Origin: SHWB01 sp050246875
Lineage (GTDB): Bacteria > Pseudomonadota > Alphaproteobacteria > UBA6615
DNA length: 64,000 nucleotides
Reading direction: 5' to 3'
NCBI GenBank assembly: GCA_050246875.1
Contig: JBFWVF010000005.1
Span: 62,001-126,000 of the forward strand
The notes under the pieces were generated by a model. The model saw only the letters and a list, made by a program, of their open reading frames with translations, was not told where the DNA came from and ran no database searches. Numbering within the stretch: position 1 is the first letter of the stretch; each line of letters opens with the position of its first letter. This document shows, piece by piece, positions 36,372-44,492 of the stretch. A program made the translations under genes and the position numbers.

Positions 36372-37756
36372 TACGCCTGCGGCGATACTGGCGTCAACGT
36401 CCCGTTCGGGCCGTGAGTACCGCCCGCCTGCCGGTCTGCCCCAGGCGGCGAGCCTGACGCCCACCAGTCGATATGGCGAGTCGCGAACATGGTTATGGCG
36501 ATGGCTGCAAAAGCGAAGAGGGAGCCGGACAGCAAGGCGAGGTCAGGGCTCTGCAACAGAGCGAACAATACCCCGTAGAGGCCTGTCAGTGCCGCCGCCA
36601 TCAGCCAGATGCGCCGCCCCAACGCGAGCGCGCTGCGGCCATAGGCACAGACAAGCGCAATGGTCGCGACGCTGCTTGTCGCGTAAGCGGCAAGGAAGCC
36701 GATCTGCTCGCCCAGCGACAGCAGCAGCAGGAAGAAGACGCACTTGGCGAGGCCGATCATCACGTATTGCGCGGCGTGGACGGCCCGTTGCCCCGTCACC
36801 TCGACCACGAACACCGTCAGCAGGGCGAGGCCTACGAAAAACAGGCCGTACTTCATGGCGCGCTGCATCAGCCGGTAGAGGTCGACGGTCTGTACCAGCG
36901 TCACTCCGGCGTCAGTCGAACTGACCAACTGTCGCATCTGGGCCGGCTCGATCCGCTGGACGAAGCCGCGGGCGATCTGCGGAACAGACCAGGTCGCCTC
37001 GAAGCCGGCATCGCCGACGGTTCGGCTGTTCGGCAGGAAGTCGCCGTCGAAGCCAGGATCGCGCCAGTTCGAGGTGGCGTGGATCATGCTGTCGCGCCCC
37101 ACCGGTATGAAGGCGAGGCGTTGTGAGCCGGCTACCACGAGCTTCATGACGGCCTTGCCGCCATTGCCGCGCGGATCGCCGATGGTGGCGCCTATGGTGT
37201 CGCCGGCGAGGCCGCCCATGCTGGCGACGGCGGCAAGCGCAAGTGCGCTGCCATCCCAACTCGCGACCGGATGCGCGCGCAGGCCGCGCGTGTTGGTCAG
37301 CGCGATGGTGAGGGTCGTCTGCTCCCAGAGCGGTGCTTCCTGGTCTGCAAACCGTGCCGTCGCGATGGCGGTCGCGAAGTCGGCGGTCACGTCGATGGTG
37401 GCGCTGTAGACGGGAGCGGTGAAGATGCCCTTGTTGCGTAGCTCGGCGTCGATCCGGGCCGTGGCGTTATAGCTATCGGGCAGGAGAATGACTTGGCGAC
37501 TCCAGACCCGCTGACTGGCGGGATCGGTCGATGCCGACCGGTCCGCGACCGGCACCACGAGAACCGGTCCGACGATGGTCTGGGGGCCACCCCAGGTGTC
37601 GGTAATCTCGGCCGCCGCCACCCGACGGTACTCCTCTCGGTCCTCCGTGGTCTTGGAGATGAGGTACAGCGGCAGGCCCATCGCCAGTGTGACGACCAGC
37701 ACCATGAAGAACCGCGCGCCCCGGCTCGTTGCCGGGCGTTGCCAGATTCGGTTCAC
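36371..37756 (-). CDS. creD: CreD-like inner membrane protein
   Basis: A 461-residue CreD family protein: one N-terminal helix (about 14-33, ARFFMVLVVTLAMGLPLYLI), a large periplasmic domain (about 35-300), and four to six C-terminal helices (about 305-430). EEYRRVAAAEITDTWGGPQTIVGPVLVVP is the family's early conserved region. Start is GTG 37756, preceded by GGAGGGAATCGAT. CreD in enterobacteria belongs to the CreBC regulon and affects envelope integrity; no creBC genes are here. Its third positions look less GC-saturated than in the flanking imuA and imuB, suggesting insertion between them. Confidence 0.85.
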   Translation of the reverse strand: MNRIWQRPATSRGARFFMVLVVTLAMGLPLYLISKTTEDREEYRRVAAAEITDTWGGPQTIVGPVLVVPVADRSASTDPASQRVWSRQVILLPDSYNATARIDAELRNKGIFTAPVYSATIDVTADFATAIATARFADQEAPLWEQTTLTIALTNTRGLRAHPVASWDGSALALAAVASMGGLAGDTIGATIGDPRGNGGKAVMKLVVAGSQRLAFIPVGRDSMIHATSNWRDPGFDGDFLPNSRTVGDAGFEATWSVPQIARGFVQRIEPAQMRQLVSSTDAGVTLVQTVDLYRLMQRAMKYGLFFVGLALLTVFVVEVTGQRAVHAAQYVMIGLAKCVFFLLLLSLGEQIGFLAAYATSSVATIALVCAYGRSALALGRRIWLMAAALTGLYGVLFALLQSPDLALLSGSLFAFAAIAITMFATRHIDWWASGSPPGADRQAGGTHGPNGTLTPVSPQA

Positions 37757-37853
37757 ATCGATTCCCTCCGAACGTGATCGGAGGATGCTGTGCGCCAAAG
37801 GTGACCTTCGTGGGCCGCGATCGCGGCACGCCCGAGGCGAGGTCGTGGCAGTG

Positions 37854-38675
37854 TCAGGCGACCGCCACGTATCGCCGGTCGGTATGGTTGCCGACATGCA
37901 CAGAGTAGGTGCGTAGCGGCGGGACCGCAGGGGTGTCGGGGGTTAGGCGCAGGAGGCCCTTCATGGACCGAGCGTCCTCCGCCCATTCGACATCCCAGCT
38001 TCCCGGGCGGCCGCCGCGCGCGTGCCGCAAGGCGAGGCGCCAGCGTGGCGCCCCCGGCAGGCGGGCGGGGCAAGCCGGCGCGGACGGCAGCGATGCGATT
38101 TCCCACAGCGTCGTCGCGGCCAGCGGGCCGAGGCGCATGGCAGCAGCGCGCGGCAGCACGAGGCCGAGCGTGCCGCCGGCCTCGGCGGCGAGCGTCAGGC
38201 GGCGGCTGGCGGTGAGGTCGATGTCGTCAGCCTCGAGGCAGACGGCGGCGACGGAGGACTCGCGCAGCGCCTCCTCGGCGGCCCACAGCAGGCCGGCCGC
38301 GTCGGCCACGCGCACCACCAGCAGGTGCTCGCGCCACGGTTCGAGGCCCCAGGCGGCGAGGCCGGGGGCATGCAGGCTCTCGTGGCGGCCGCCGCTGCGC
38401 GCGAGCCAGACCACCGGGCCGCCGGTCGTGCGCTGGCGGCGGCCGGCGAGGATGGCGGCGAGGGCCGTGACGGGGCCGCAGGGCGCATCGCCCGGCTCGC
38501 CCGCCCGTGCGCCGGCCAGAGCGTGCAGCGCGCCGGTGGCGAGCCCGCCGCCGGGCAGCCAGCTATCGATCGCGTCGATGCCGAAACCGACCGCCGGACG
38601 CGCCGCGATGCCGCCGCGGTCGAGCGCTGCCAAGCGACGGCGAAGCTGGTCGAGCACGGCGGGGTCGGCCGGCAT
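37854..38675 (-). CDS. imuA: ImuA, RecA/SulA-like mutagenesis cassette protein
   Basis: A 273-residue ImuA-family protein. The early FGIDAIDSWLPGGGLATGALHAL block and the LRHARGGRPGSWDVEW C-terminal region are typical. ImuA is a RecA-fold protein that stimulates ImuB/DnaE2 translesion synthesis. ATG 38675 lies 25 bases after a LexA box; the longer GTG start at 38705 would sit inside that operator and is rejected. In the usual cassette imuA directly precedes imuB; here creD intervenes. Confidence 0.88.
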   Translation of the reverse strand: MPADPAVLDQLRRRLAALDRGGIAARPAVGFGIDAIDSWLPGGGLATGALHALAGARAGEPGDAPCGPVTALAAILAGRRQRTTGGPVVWLARSGGRHESLHAPGLAAWGLEPWREHLLVVRVADAAGLLWAAEEALRESSVAAVCLEADDIDLTASRRLTLAAEAGGTLGLVLPRAAAMRLGPLAATTLWEIASLPSAPACPARLPGAPRWRLALRHARGGRPGSWDVEWAEDARSMKGLLRLTPDTPAVPPLRTYSVHVGNHTDRRYVAVA

Positions 38676-38699
38676 GGGAGAGTCCGGGACAGGGCAATT

Positions 38700-38714
38700 G
38701 TTCACTTTTTGTTC
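38700..38714 (-). promoter_or_regulatory. LexA box upstream of imuA
   Basis: GTTC-N7-GTTC with spacer ACTTTTT, 25 bases before the imuA ATG, in a short AT-rich stretch that can also supply the -10 region. Same form and T-rich spacer as the box before imuB. Confidence 0.9.
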
Positions 38715-38746
38715 TATATTACGCCCACCCGAAAGTCAAGCCGGTC

Positions 38747-39742
38747 TCAGCCGCCCGGCACCAGCGCGGGCGGGGTGGCGAGGCTGGCGGCCAGCAGAAG
38801 GGCGCCGAGCAGCAGGATGGCGAGACCGCCCAGCGTCGCCGCGACGGCACCGGCGCGCGCGAGGTCGAAGCCGACGCGCAGGCCGACCCAGCGGGCGGGA
38901 AGGCGGGCGGCGTGGGCGAGGGTGGCGACCACGGCGACGGCGAGGCCGGTGCCGGCGCCCATCGCCAGCGCCGACACGACGCCGGCCCAGACCAGCCCGG
39001 CGCTCCACGCGAAGACCAGCACGAGGATGGCGCCGCTGCATGGCCGTGCACCCATGGCCACCACCAGCCCGGCGAGCATGCGCCAGTCGGCTGTCGCCAC
39101 CGCCGCGGCGGGGGCGATGTGATGGGCGTGATCGTGGCCCGTGTGATCGTCGGGGGCGTGATCGTGCGTGGCGTGATGGTGGTGATGCTCCGCCCCGGCG
39201 CGCGCGAACAGCCGGCGTCCGCCGCGCCACGCGAAGACGGCGCCGACGGCCATGACCAGCGCGTAGCTCGCCAGTTCCAGCGCCCGCGCGCCGCCCTCGA
39301 CCGCCCGCGTGGCCCCCGTGATCAACGCCAGCGCGCCGAGGGTCAGGACGATCGCCACCAGCGCCTGCAGCAGGGCGGCCAGCGCCGCCACCAGCAGGCC
39401 GCGGCGCAGCACCCGCTCGTTGGTCAGCACATAGGCCGTCACCACCGCCTTGCCGTGGCCCGGCCCGACCGCGTGCAGTACGCCGTAGACGAAGGACAGC
39501 GCGACCAGCGTCGCCGTCGCCGCGGCCGCATGGGTTTCGCCCGCCGCGCGCACCGCCCCGGAAAGCTGCCGCCAGTAGACGGACTGCTCGGCCCGCACCC
39601 AGGCGAGCAGGGCGTCGAGGAGGCCGGGGTCGGGGGCCGCCGCCGGCGCGCCCGGCATGCCGAAGGGATGCGCGCCCTGCGCCAGCGCCGTGCCGCAGGC
39701 GGCAAGCAGCAGGGCGACGGCGACGCCCGCCTTCAGCGGCAT
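38747..39742 (-). CDS. NicO-family nickel/cobalt transporter
   Basis: A 331-residue membrane protein of the NicO/RcnA family with six or more helices. HAVGPGHGKAVVTAY (about 72-86) is the metal-site motif of the family, and a His-rich cytoplasmic loop (EHHHHHATHDHAPDDHTGHD, about 185-204) binds metal. GARPCSGAILVLVFAW begins the second half. Its ATG overlaps the stop of the DUF1007 gene by 10 bases. Efflux of Ni/Co or movement of another divalent metal; direction is not certain. Confidence 0.88.
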   Translation of the reverse strand: MPLKAGVAVALLLAACGTALAQGAHPFGMPGAPAAAPDPGLLDALLAWVRAEQSVYWRQLSGAVRAAGETHAAAATATLVALSFVYGVLHAVGPGHGKAVVTAYVLTNERVLRRGLLVAALAALLQALVAIVLTLGALALITGATRAVEGGARALELASYALVMAVGAVFAWRGGRRLFARAGAEHHHHHATHDHAPDDHTGHDHAHHIAPAAAVATADWRMLAGLVVAMGARPCSGAILVLVFAWSAGLVWAGVVSALAMGAGTGLAVAVVATLAHAARLPARWVGLRVGFDLARAGAVAATLGGLAILLLGALLLAASLATPPALVPGG

Positions 39743-40416
39743 TCGACGGTGACGCTCGCGGCGAACATGGCGCCGATGCCGCCGGTACCGCCGGATGCCC
39801 GGAAACTGCCTTCCGACAGGTTCAGCGCCGTCTGCGGCGGCTGCGCTGCCGCGATATCGGTCGTGCAGGTGGCGGCGAGCGGCGTGGCGAGGGCGATGCC
39901 GTTCTTCGCCGGCTCGATGGCGACGTAGAAGGACGGATCGTACTGGCGGATGACGAGGCGCTGGCCGTCGGGCAGCAGCGGCGCCGCCAGCGGCAGGCGG
40001 AAGGCGACGGCAAGACCCTTGCCGTCCAGCCGCGCCGTGGCCTCTTCGGGCGTGCCGAAACGCTGGTTGTCGGCGATGTCGCCGACCTCCATCCGCGCGA
40101 CCTCGGTGAAGTAGCGCCACTCCGCGAGATTGGCGAGCATCTGCCGCGCCAGCGTCGCCAGCGCCTCCGCGGTCGGCTTGCCGTCCTTGCCCTTCGGCAT
40201 GTCGGCGGTGGCATAGGCGCTGTACATCTCGTCGAAGGTCCAGTCGACATCGAGCGCGGCGATCCGTCCCGCGGCGTCGGTGACGACCGCCAGCCTGGCG
40301 GCGATCCAGACATGGGGATGCGCCGCGGCCGGCGCGGGCGCCAGCGACACCGCCGCGAGAGCGGCCAGCGCGCCGGCGGCAAGCCTTCCCAACCGATGCC
40401 GGGTCTGCCGCGACAC
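39733..40416 (-). CDS. DUF1007 periplasmic protein
   Basis: A 227-residue exported protein from GTG 40416, with a signal peptide (LAAGALAALAAVSLAPAPAA) and the DUF1007 start HPHVWIAARLAV, whose His residues suggest metal binding. VDWTFDEMYSAY is another typical block. DUF1007 genes usually precede NicO transporters, as here, and probably deliver the metal. ATG 40479 would add residues encoded by a palindromic repeat (MVRQARHEG) and is therefore less likely. Confidence 0.82.
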   Translation of the reverse strand: MSRQTRHRLGRLAAGALAALAAVSLAPAPAAAHPHVWIAARLAVVTDAAGRIAALDVDWTFDEMYSAYATADMPKGKDGKPTAEALATLARQMLANLAEWRYFTEVARMEVGDIADNQRFGTPEEATARLDGKGLAVAFRLPLAAPLLPDGQRLVIRQYDPSFYVAIEPAKNGIALATPLAATCTTDIAAAQPPQTALNLSEGSFRASGGTGGIGAMFAASVTVECR

Positions 40417-40454
40417 GGGACGGGCCTCGTTTCCGTACAGGCTCGGGAGGGGGC

Positions 40455-40483
40455 CCTCATGGCGAGCCTGGCGAACCATGAGG
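40455..40483. repeat. Palindromic repeat upstream of the DUF1007 gene
   Basis: Arms CCTCATGG and CCATGAGG around a 13-base centre. On the minus strand it encodes the MVRQARHE-type peptide that similar dispersed repeats produce when read as protein, which helps decide against the upstream start of the DUF1007 gene. Confidence 0.55.
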
Positions 40484-40496
40484 ACTGGCCGTGCCG

Positions 40497-41924
40497 CTAC
40501 AGCAGGTTGCGGACTGCGCTGGAGGCCGCGACCTCGCCGCTGTCGGCGTAGGCCTCGTGATTTTCGGCGATCTGGTCGAGTCTGTAGAGGTAGTTCACCA
40601 TCAGCCCGGCCGACTGCTTCATTCCGCGCGGCGAACGGTCGCCGAGCCAGTTGAGGCGCTCGACGCGGGCGCCGTTGGAAATGTGGAAATGCGCCACCGG
40701 GTCGCGCGCCCGCTTCTCGCCGCGCCGGGCGTTGAGCAGGTAGTCGGCGCACAGCCGCGTCAGGGGTGCCTGCAGCGCGCCGGCCAGCAGCGGGTCGCGC
40801 GGCCAGTCGGCGCGGTCGAGCAGCGGGCCGAGCGCCACGACATCGGCGGCCTCGCCGTCGTCGCCCGTCGTCGCCTCGGCGATGGCGTTGGCCTCGGCCG
40901 GCTCCAGCAGGGTCTCGCCGGCCGCCTCGCGCTCGGCCAGCCAGGCGCGGAAACCCGGGATCGGCGACAGCGTCGAGAAGGTCCGCAGCCTGGGGAAGTC
41001 GTGCGACAGATCGTCGACCACCTGCTTGATCAGGAAGCTGCCGAAGCTGACCCCGGCGAGGCCGCGCTGGGCGTTGGAGATCGAATAGAAGATGGCCGTA
41101 TCGGCCTCCTCCGGGTCGCCGGTCGGCGCGCGCTCGTCGAGCAGCGTCTGGATCGATCCGGCGATGCCATGCACCAGCGCCACCTCGACGAAGATCAGCG
41201 GCTCGTCGGGCAGGCTCGGATGCATGAAGGCGTAGCAGCGCCGGTCGGACTCGAGGCGGTTCTTGAGGTCGTCCCACGAACGGATCTCGTGCACCGCCTC
41301 GTAGGCGATCAGCTTCTCCAGCAGCGAGGCCGGCGACTGCCAGTCGATGCGGCGGAGCGCGAGGAAGCCGACGTCGAACCACGAGGCCATCAGGTCGCGC
41401 AGTTCGCGCTCCACCGGACGCAGCGCGGGCGCTTCGGCCGTGAGGTCGAGCAGATCGGCGCGCAGATCGACCAGAAACTTGATACCGTTCTCCAGACCAT
41501 TGAATTTCCTGAAGAGTTGCAGGCGCGGCGGTTCGAGGATTTCGCGCAGGCGCTGGATCGCGCGGTCGAGGCTGGGACGGTCGGCCGTGGCCGGCACGGC
41601 GGCAATGGCGCCATCGAGATCGGCTCGGTCGACCCCGTAGGATTCCGCCAGCAGGCCGAAGAAGCGCAGCCGGCCCTCGCGGTTGAGATCGAGATAGGTC
41701 CGTGCCAGTTCGGCCGCGTTGGCTCGCGCCGTCACCTCGCCGCCGCGGGCGGCGAGGCAGACGTCGATCTTCTGCCGCAGCCGTTCGAGGTCGTCCTCGG
41801 GCAGGTCGGGGCGAAGCGCGCCGTTGCGGCGCACGCCGGCGACTTCCATGACGTCGGCCAGCGCACGGCGCAGCACGGTGCGGGTGCGGTCGAACAGGCC
41901 GACGGTGACGGTCGTTTCGCTCAT
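40497..41924 (-). CDS. Malonyl-CoA decarboxylase
   Basis: A 475-residue MCD-family enzyme. The N-terminal helical domain spans about 1-180 and the GNAT-like catalytic domain the rest; the catalytic Ser/His region includes EVALVHGIAGSIQTLLDE (about 250) and DPVAHFHISNGARVERLNW (about 410), with FYSISNAQRGLAGVSFGSFL between. It converts malonyl-CoA to acetyl-CoA and CO2. Start at ATG 41924 (MSETTVTVGLF); the long upstream frame is a GC artefact. No malonyl-CoA synthetase or malonate transporter adjoins. Confidence 0.93.
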   Translation of the reverse strand: MSETTVTVGLFDRTRTVLRRALADVMEVAGVRRNGALRPDLPEDDLERLRQKIDVCLAARGGEVTARANAAELARTYLDLNREGRLRFFGLLAESYGVDRADLDGAIAAVPATADRPSLDRAIQRLREILEPPRLQLFRKFNGLENGIKFLVDLRADLLDLTAEAPALRPVERELRDLMASWFDVGFLALRRIDWQSPASLLEKLIAYEAVHEIRSWDDLKNRLESDRRCYAFMHPSLPDEPLIFVEVALVHGIAGSIQTLLDERAPTGDPEEADTAIFYSISNAQRGLAGVSFGSFLIKQVVDDLSHDFPRLRTFSTLSPIPGFRAWLAEREAAGETLLEPAEANAIAEATTGDDGEAADVVALGPLLDRADWPRDPLLAGALQAPLTRLCADYLLNARRGEKRARDPVAHFHISNGARVERLNWLGDRSPRGMKQSAGLMVNYLYRLDQIAENHEAYADSGEVAASSAVRNLL

Positions 41925-42136
41925 GGCGGGCGGACTCTGCCTTTCGCTGGGTGGGGCTGCAAGCGGCGGGCCAGCCGTTCGCGCCTTGTGGGCACTTGTG
42001 TCGCACGCGGCACGGGACTCGCTTCCGCCGCCGCGCGGCCTACGATGTAACGAACGGGCGGCGCGCTGGTGCCATCCGGCCATGGCCGGCGGAATGCCGG
42101 CGGTGGCGACCATACGCAGGCGGAAGGGGCGAAACG

Positions 42137-42832
42137 ATGGCAGGCAAGCAGTCGGTACTGATCGTCGGGGCGGGCAGCGGCCTGTCGGCGTCGCTGGCCC
42201 GCGTCGGCGCGCGCGAGGGCATGGCGGTGACGCTGGCCGCGCGCAACGTCGACAAGCTGGCGGCGCTGGCGCAGGAGACGGGGGCGAAGGCCGTCGCCTG
42301 CGACGCCGCCGATCCCGCCGCCGTCGCCCGACTGTTCGCCGAGACCGACCGGGCCGGCACGCCCGACTGGGTCGTCTACAACGCCTCGGGCCGGGCCCGC
42401 GGGCCGATCGGCGAGCTGGACCCCGAGGCGGTGCGCCAGGCGGTGACGGTGTCGGCATACGGCGCCTTCCTCGTCGCCCAGCAGGCGGCGACGCGCATGA
42501 TTGCGCGTGGCTCGGGCTCGATCTTCTTCACTGGCGCCTCGGCCAGCGTGAAGGGTTATGCCCGCTCCTCGGCCTTCGCCATGGGCAAGTTCGCCCAGCG
42601 TGGCCTCGCCCAGGCACTCGCCCGCGAACTGGCGCCGCAGAACATCCATGTCGCCCATTTCGTCATCGATGGCGGCATCGGCAAGGCCGGCGACAAGCGT
42701 GCCGAGGGCAAGGGCCCGGACGCGCTGCTCGATCCCGACGCCATCGCCGAGACCTATCTGTCGATCCATCGCCAGCACCGCAGCGCCTGGACCTGGGAGG
42801 TCGAGTTGCGTCCGTGGGTGGAGAATTTCTAG
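42137..42832 (+). CDS. Short-chain dehydrogenase/reductase-like protein with Phe at the catalytic Tyr position
   Basis: A 231-residue Rossmann protein. The coenzyme motif is GAGSGLSASLAR (about 11-22); VVYNASGRARG replaces the NNAG block; FFTGASASVKGY contains the catalytic Ser region. The YxxxK motif reads FAMGK, so the active-site Tyr appears to be Phe, as in a subgroup of bacterial SDR-like proteins. It may therefore not be a classical oxidoreductase. Convergent with the radical SAM gene, 3 bases apart. Confidence 0.8.
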   Translation: MAGKQSVLIVGAGSGLSASLARVGAREGMAVTLAARNVDKLAALAQETGAKAVACDAADPAAVARLFAETDRAGTPDWVVYNASGRARGPIGELDPEAVRQAVTVSAYGAFLVAQQAATRMIARGSGSIFFTGASASVKGYARSSAFAMGKFAQRGLAQALARELAPQNIHVAHFVIDGGIGKAGDKRAEGKGPDALLDPDAIAETYLSIHRQHRSAWTWEVELRPWVENF

Positions 42833-42835
42833 GCC

Positions 42836-43798
42836 TCAGGCGCGGCTGCAGGAACCGCCACCGAGGACGCAGAAGCGGGCGCAGTGCGGGTGGTTGAGGG
42901 CGACGGCGCCGGTGGCGTCGGCGAGGCGCGGCCCCATCTCGAAGGCTTCGTCATAGGGTAGCAGGGTGCAGGGCAGGACGACCGGCCGGTCGGCGCCCTT
43001 GCGCTTCACCACCATGCGCGAGGAGGCGCACATCTGCGCCTCGGGCGCGACGCCGAGGATGCCCCAGCAGGCGGTGGTGATCTCCGGCACGTCGGCGCCG
43101 GCGTCCATCTCGGGGAACAGCACGAGGCGCTCTGGGTCGGCCGCGTCGACGGCGATGCCGTTGGCGGCGAACAGCGCGGCATAGCCGGCCCGCAGCGTCG
43201 TCTCGCTCTCGCCGCTGAAGGTGCGCCCGGCGACATGCACGGCGAAGCCATGGGCAGCGAGCCAGCGCAGTCCATCGAGCGCCTTCGCCCAGGTGTCCTT
43301 GCCGCGCTCGGCCTCGTGGCCGGCCTGCGTGTAGTGGTCGAGCGAGACGCGCAGCACCAGCCGGTCGCCGTGGCGGGCGCGCAGGTCGCGCAGGTCGCGC
43401 TCGTGCCGGCGCATCGGCCGCATGGCGTTGGTCAGCACGAGGGCCCGGAAGCCGCGCGCCAGCGTCGCCTCGAGCATGGCGACGATGTCGGGGTTCATGA
43501 ACGGCTCGCCGCCGGTGAAGCCGATTTCGGTCGTCTCGCGGCCAAGCGTCGTCGCCTCGTCGAGGAAACTCTCGACCTCGGCCGCCGTCAGCCAGGCGAG
43601 CCGGTCGTTCCGCGGGCTCGACTCGATGTAGCAGTTTGTGCACGCAATGTTGCAGAGCGTGCCGGTGTTGAACCACAGCGTCGCCAGCCGCACGAGCGGC
43701 ACCGTCGCCCGCACCTCGCCCTTCGCCGTCACGAAGGGGTTGCGGAACTTCGCCGGGTCGAGCGGAACCTTAGCCTTGCCGCCGTCGCCACCGTCCAT
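42836..43798 (-). CDS. Radical SAM protein
   Basis: A 320-residue radical SAM enzyme. The 4Fe-4S motif CNIACTNC (CxxxCxxC) is at about 49-56, followed by the GFTGGEPFMNPDI motif that binds SAM. Additional Cys near the C-terminus (HCARFCVLGGGSC) and around 255-285 could hold an auxiliary cluster. The fold resembles MoaA-like or SPASM-type proteins, but no precursor peptide or partner enzyme is adjacent, so the reaction is unknown. Confidence 0.88.
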   Translation of the reverse strand: MDGGDGGKAKVPLDPAKFRNPFVTAKGEVRATVPLVRLATLWFNTGTLCNIACTNCYIESSPRNDRLAWLTAAEVESFLDEATTLGRETTEIGFTGGEPFMNPDIVAMLEATLARGFRALVLTNAMRPMRRHERDLRDLRARHGDRLVLRVSLDHYTQAGHEAERGKDTWAKALDGLRWLAAHGFAVHVAGRTFSGESETTLRAGYAALFAANGIAVDAADPERLVLFPEMDAGADVPEITTACWGILGVAPEAQMCASSRMVVKRKGADRPVVLPCTLLPYDEAFEMGPRLADATGAVALNHPHCARFCVLGGGSCSRA

Positions 43799-43886
43799 CG
43801 CCGTCTCTCCCGCCGCCCGGCTCTACCCTACAGGAGTGGCCACACTTGCCGCATCACGTCGCGGTGAGCCTCCCCGGCACAGCGCC

Positions 43887-44492
43887 TCAGAGCCGCCCGA
43901 CGAAATCGACGCCCAGTACCGTCGCCCACACCGTGGCGGCGGTGACCGCCAGCGTCGCCAGCGCCGCGACCAGCGCGATGCACAGGGCTAGGCCGTCCTC
44001 TTCCAGGTAGGCGAAGGACAGCAGCACGATGACCAGTGCCGGAAACACCTGGCTGAACGGGATCGGCGACAACAGCGTCACGCCGAGCAGCAACAGGACG
44101 AAGCCGACGACGCGCTTGGTCGCCTCGAAGGGAGTCGTCCAGCGTGGCCGGATGATCCGTTCCATGCGGCGCAGGCTCGGATTGATCCGAGCTACGAGGC
44201 GAGCGAGGCGGCGGGTCGGGATCGGGCGGCGGGCGAGGAAGCGCGGAAAGACCGGCCCCGTGCGCGCCATCATCATCTGGAAGGCAGGGATCGCCAGCAG
44301 CACGCCGACGAAGCCCGAGGCCCCTGGCACCAGCGCCACCAGGCCGAGGATCAGCATGACGATGCCGAAGGAGCGTTCGCGCAGGCGGTCGATCAGCCAG
44401 GCGAGGCTGACGGTTTCGTCGCGTGCGCCGGCAACCAGCGCATCGAGCACCTGCGAGGTCGGCGCGCGGGCGGGACGATCAGGCAATGGCAA
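43887..44492 (-). CDS. exoD: ExoD family membrane protein
   Basis: A 201-residue protein with ExoD features: GIVMLILGLVALVPGASGFVG followed by AIPAFQMM, then a basic segment (RRPIPTRRLARLVARI) and C-terminal helices. ExoD in rhizobia affects exopolysaccharide production and alkali tolerance. Its start overlaps the end of the CapA-type gene by 14 bases, consistent with a small envelope/exopolysaccharide operon. Confidence 0.87.
   Translation of the reverse strand: MPLPDRPARAPTSQVLDALVAGARDETVSLAWLIDRLRERSFGIVMLILGLVALVPGASGFVGVLLAIPAFQMMMARTGPVFPRFLARRPIPTRRLARLVARINPSLRRMERIIRPRWTTPFEATKRVVGFVLLLLGVTLLSPIPFSQVFPALVIVLLSFAYLEEDGLALCIALVAALATLAVTAATVWATVLGVDFVGRL

Noticed and set aside
37757..37897. 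Longer CreD from 37897
   Set aside because: The extension overlaps the end of imuA in another frame and lacks a ribosome-binding site, whereas GTG 37756 has GGAGGG in place.
40417..40479. Start of the DUF1007 gene at ATG 40479
   Set aside because: The added residues come from a dispersed palindromic repeat and delay the signal peptide; GTG 40416 gives a normal signal sequence.
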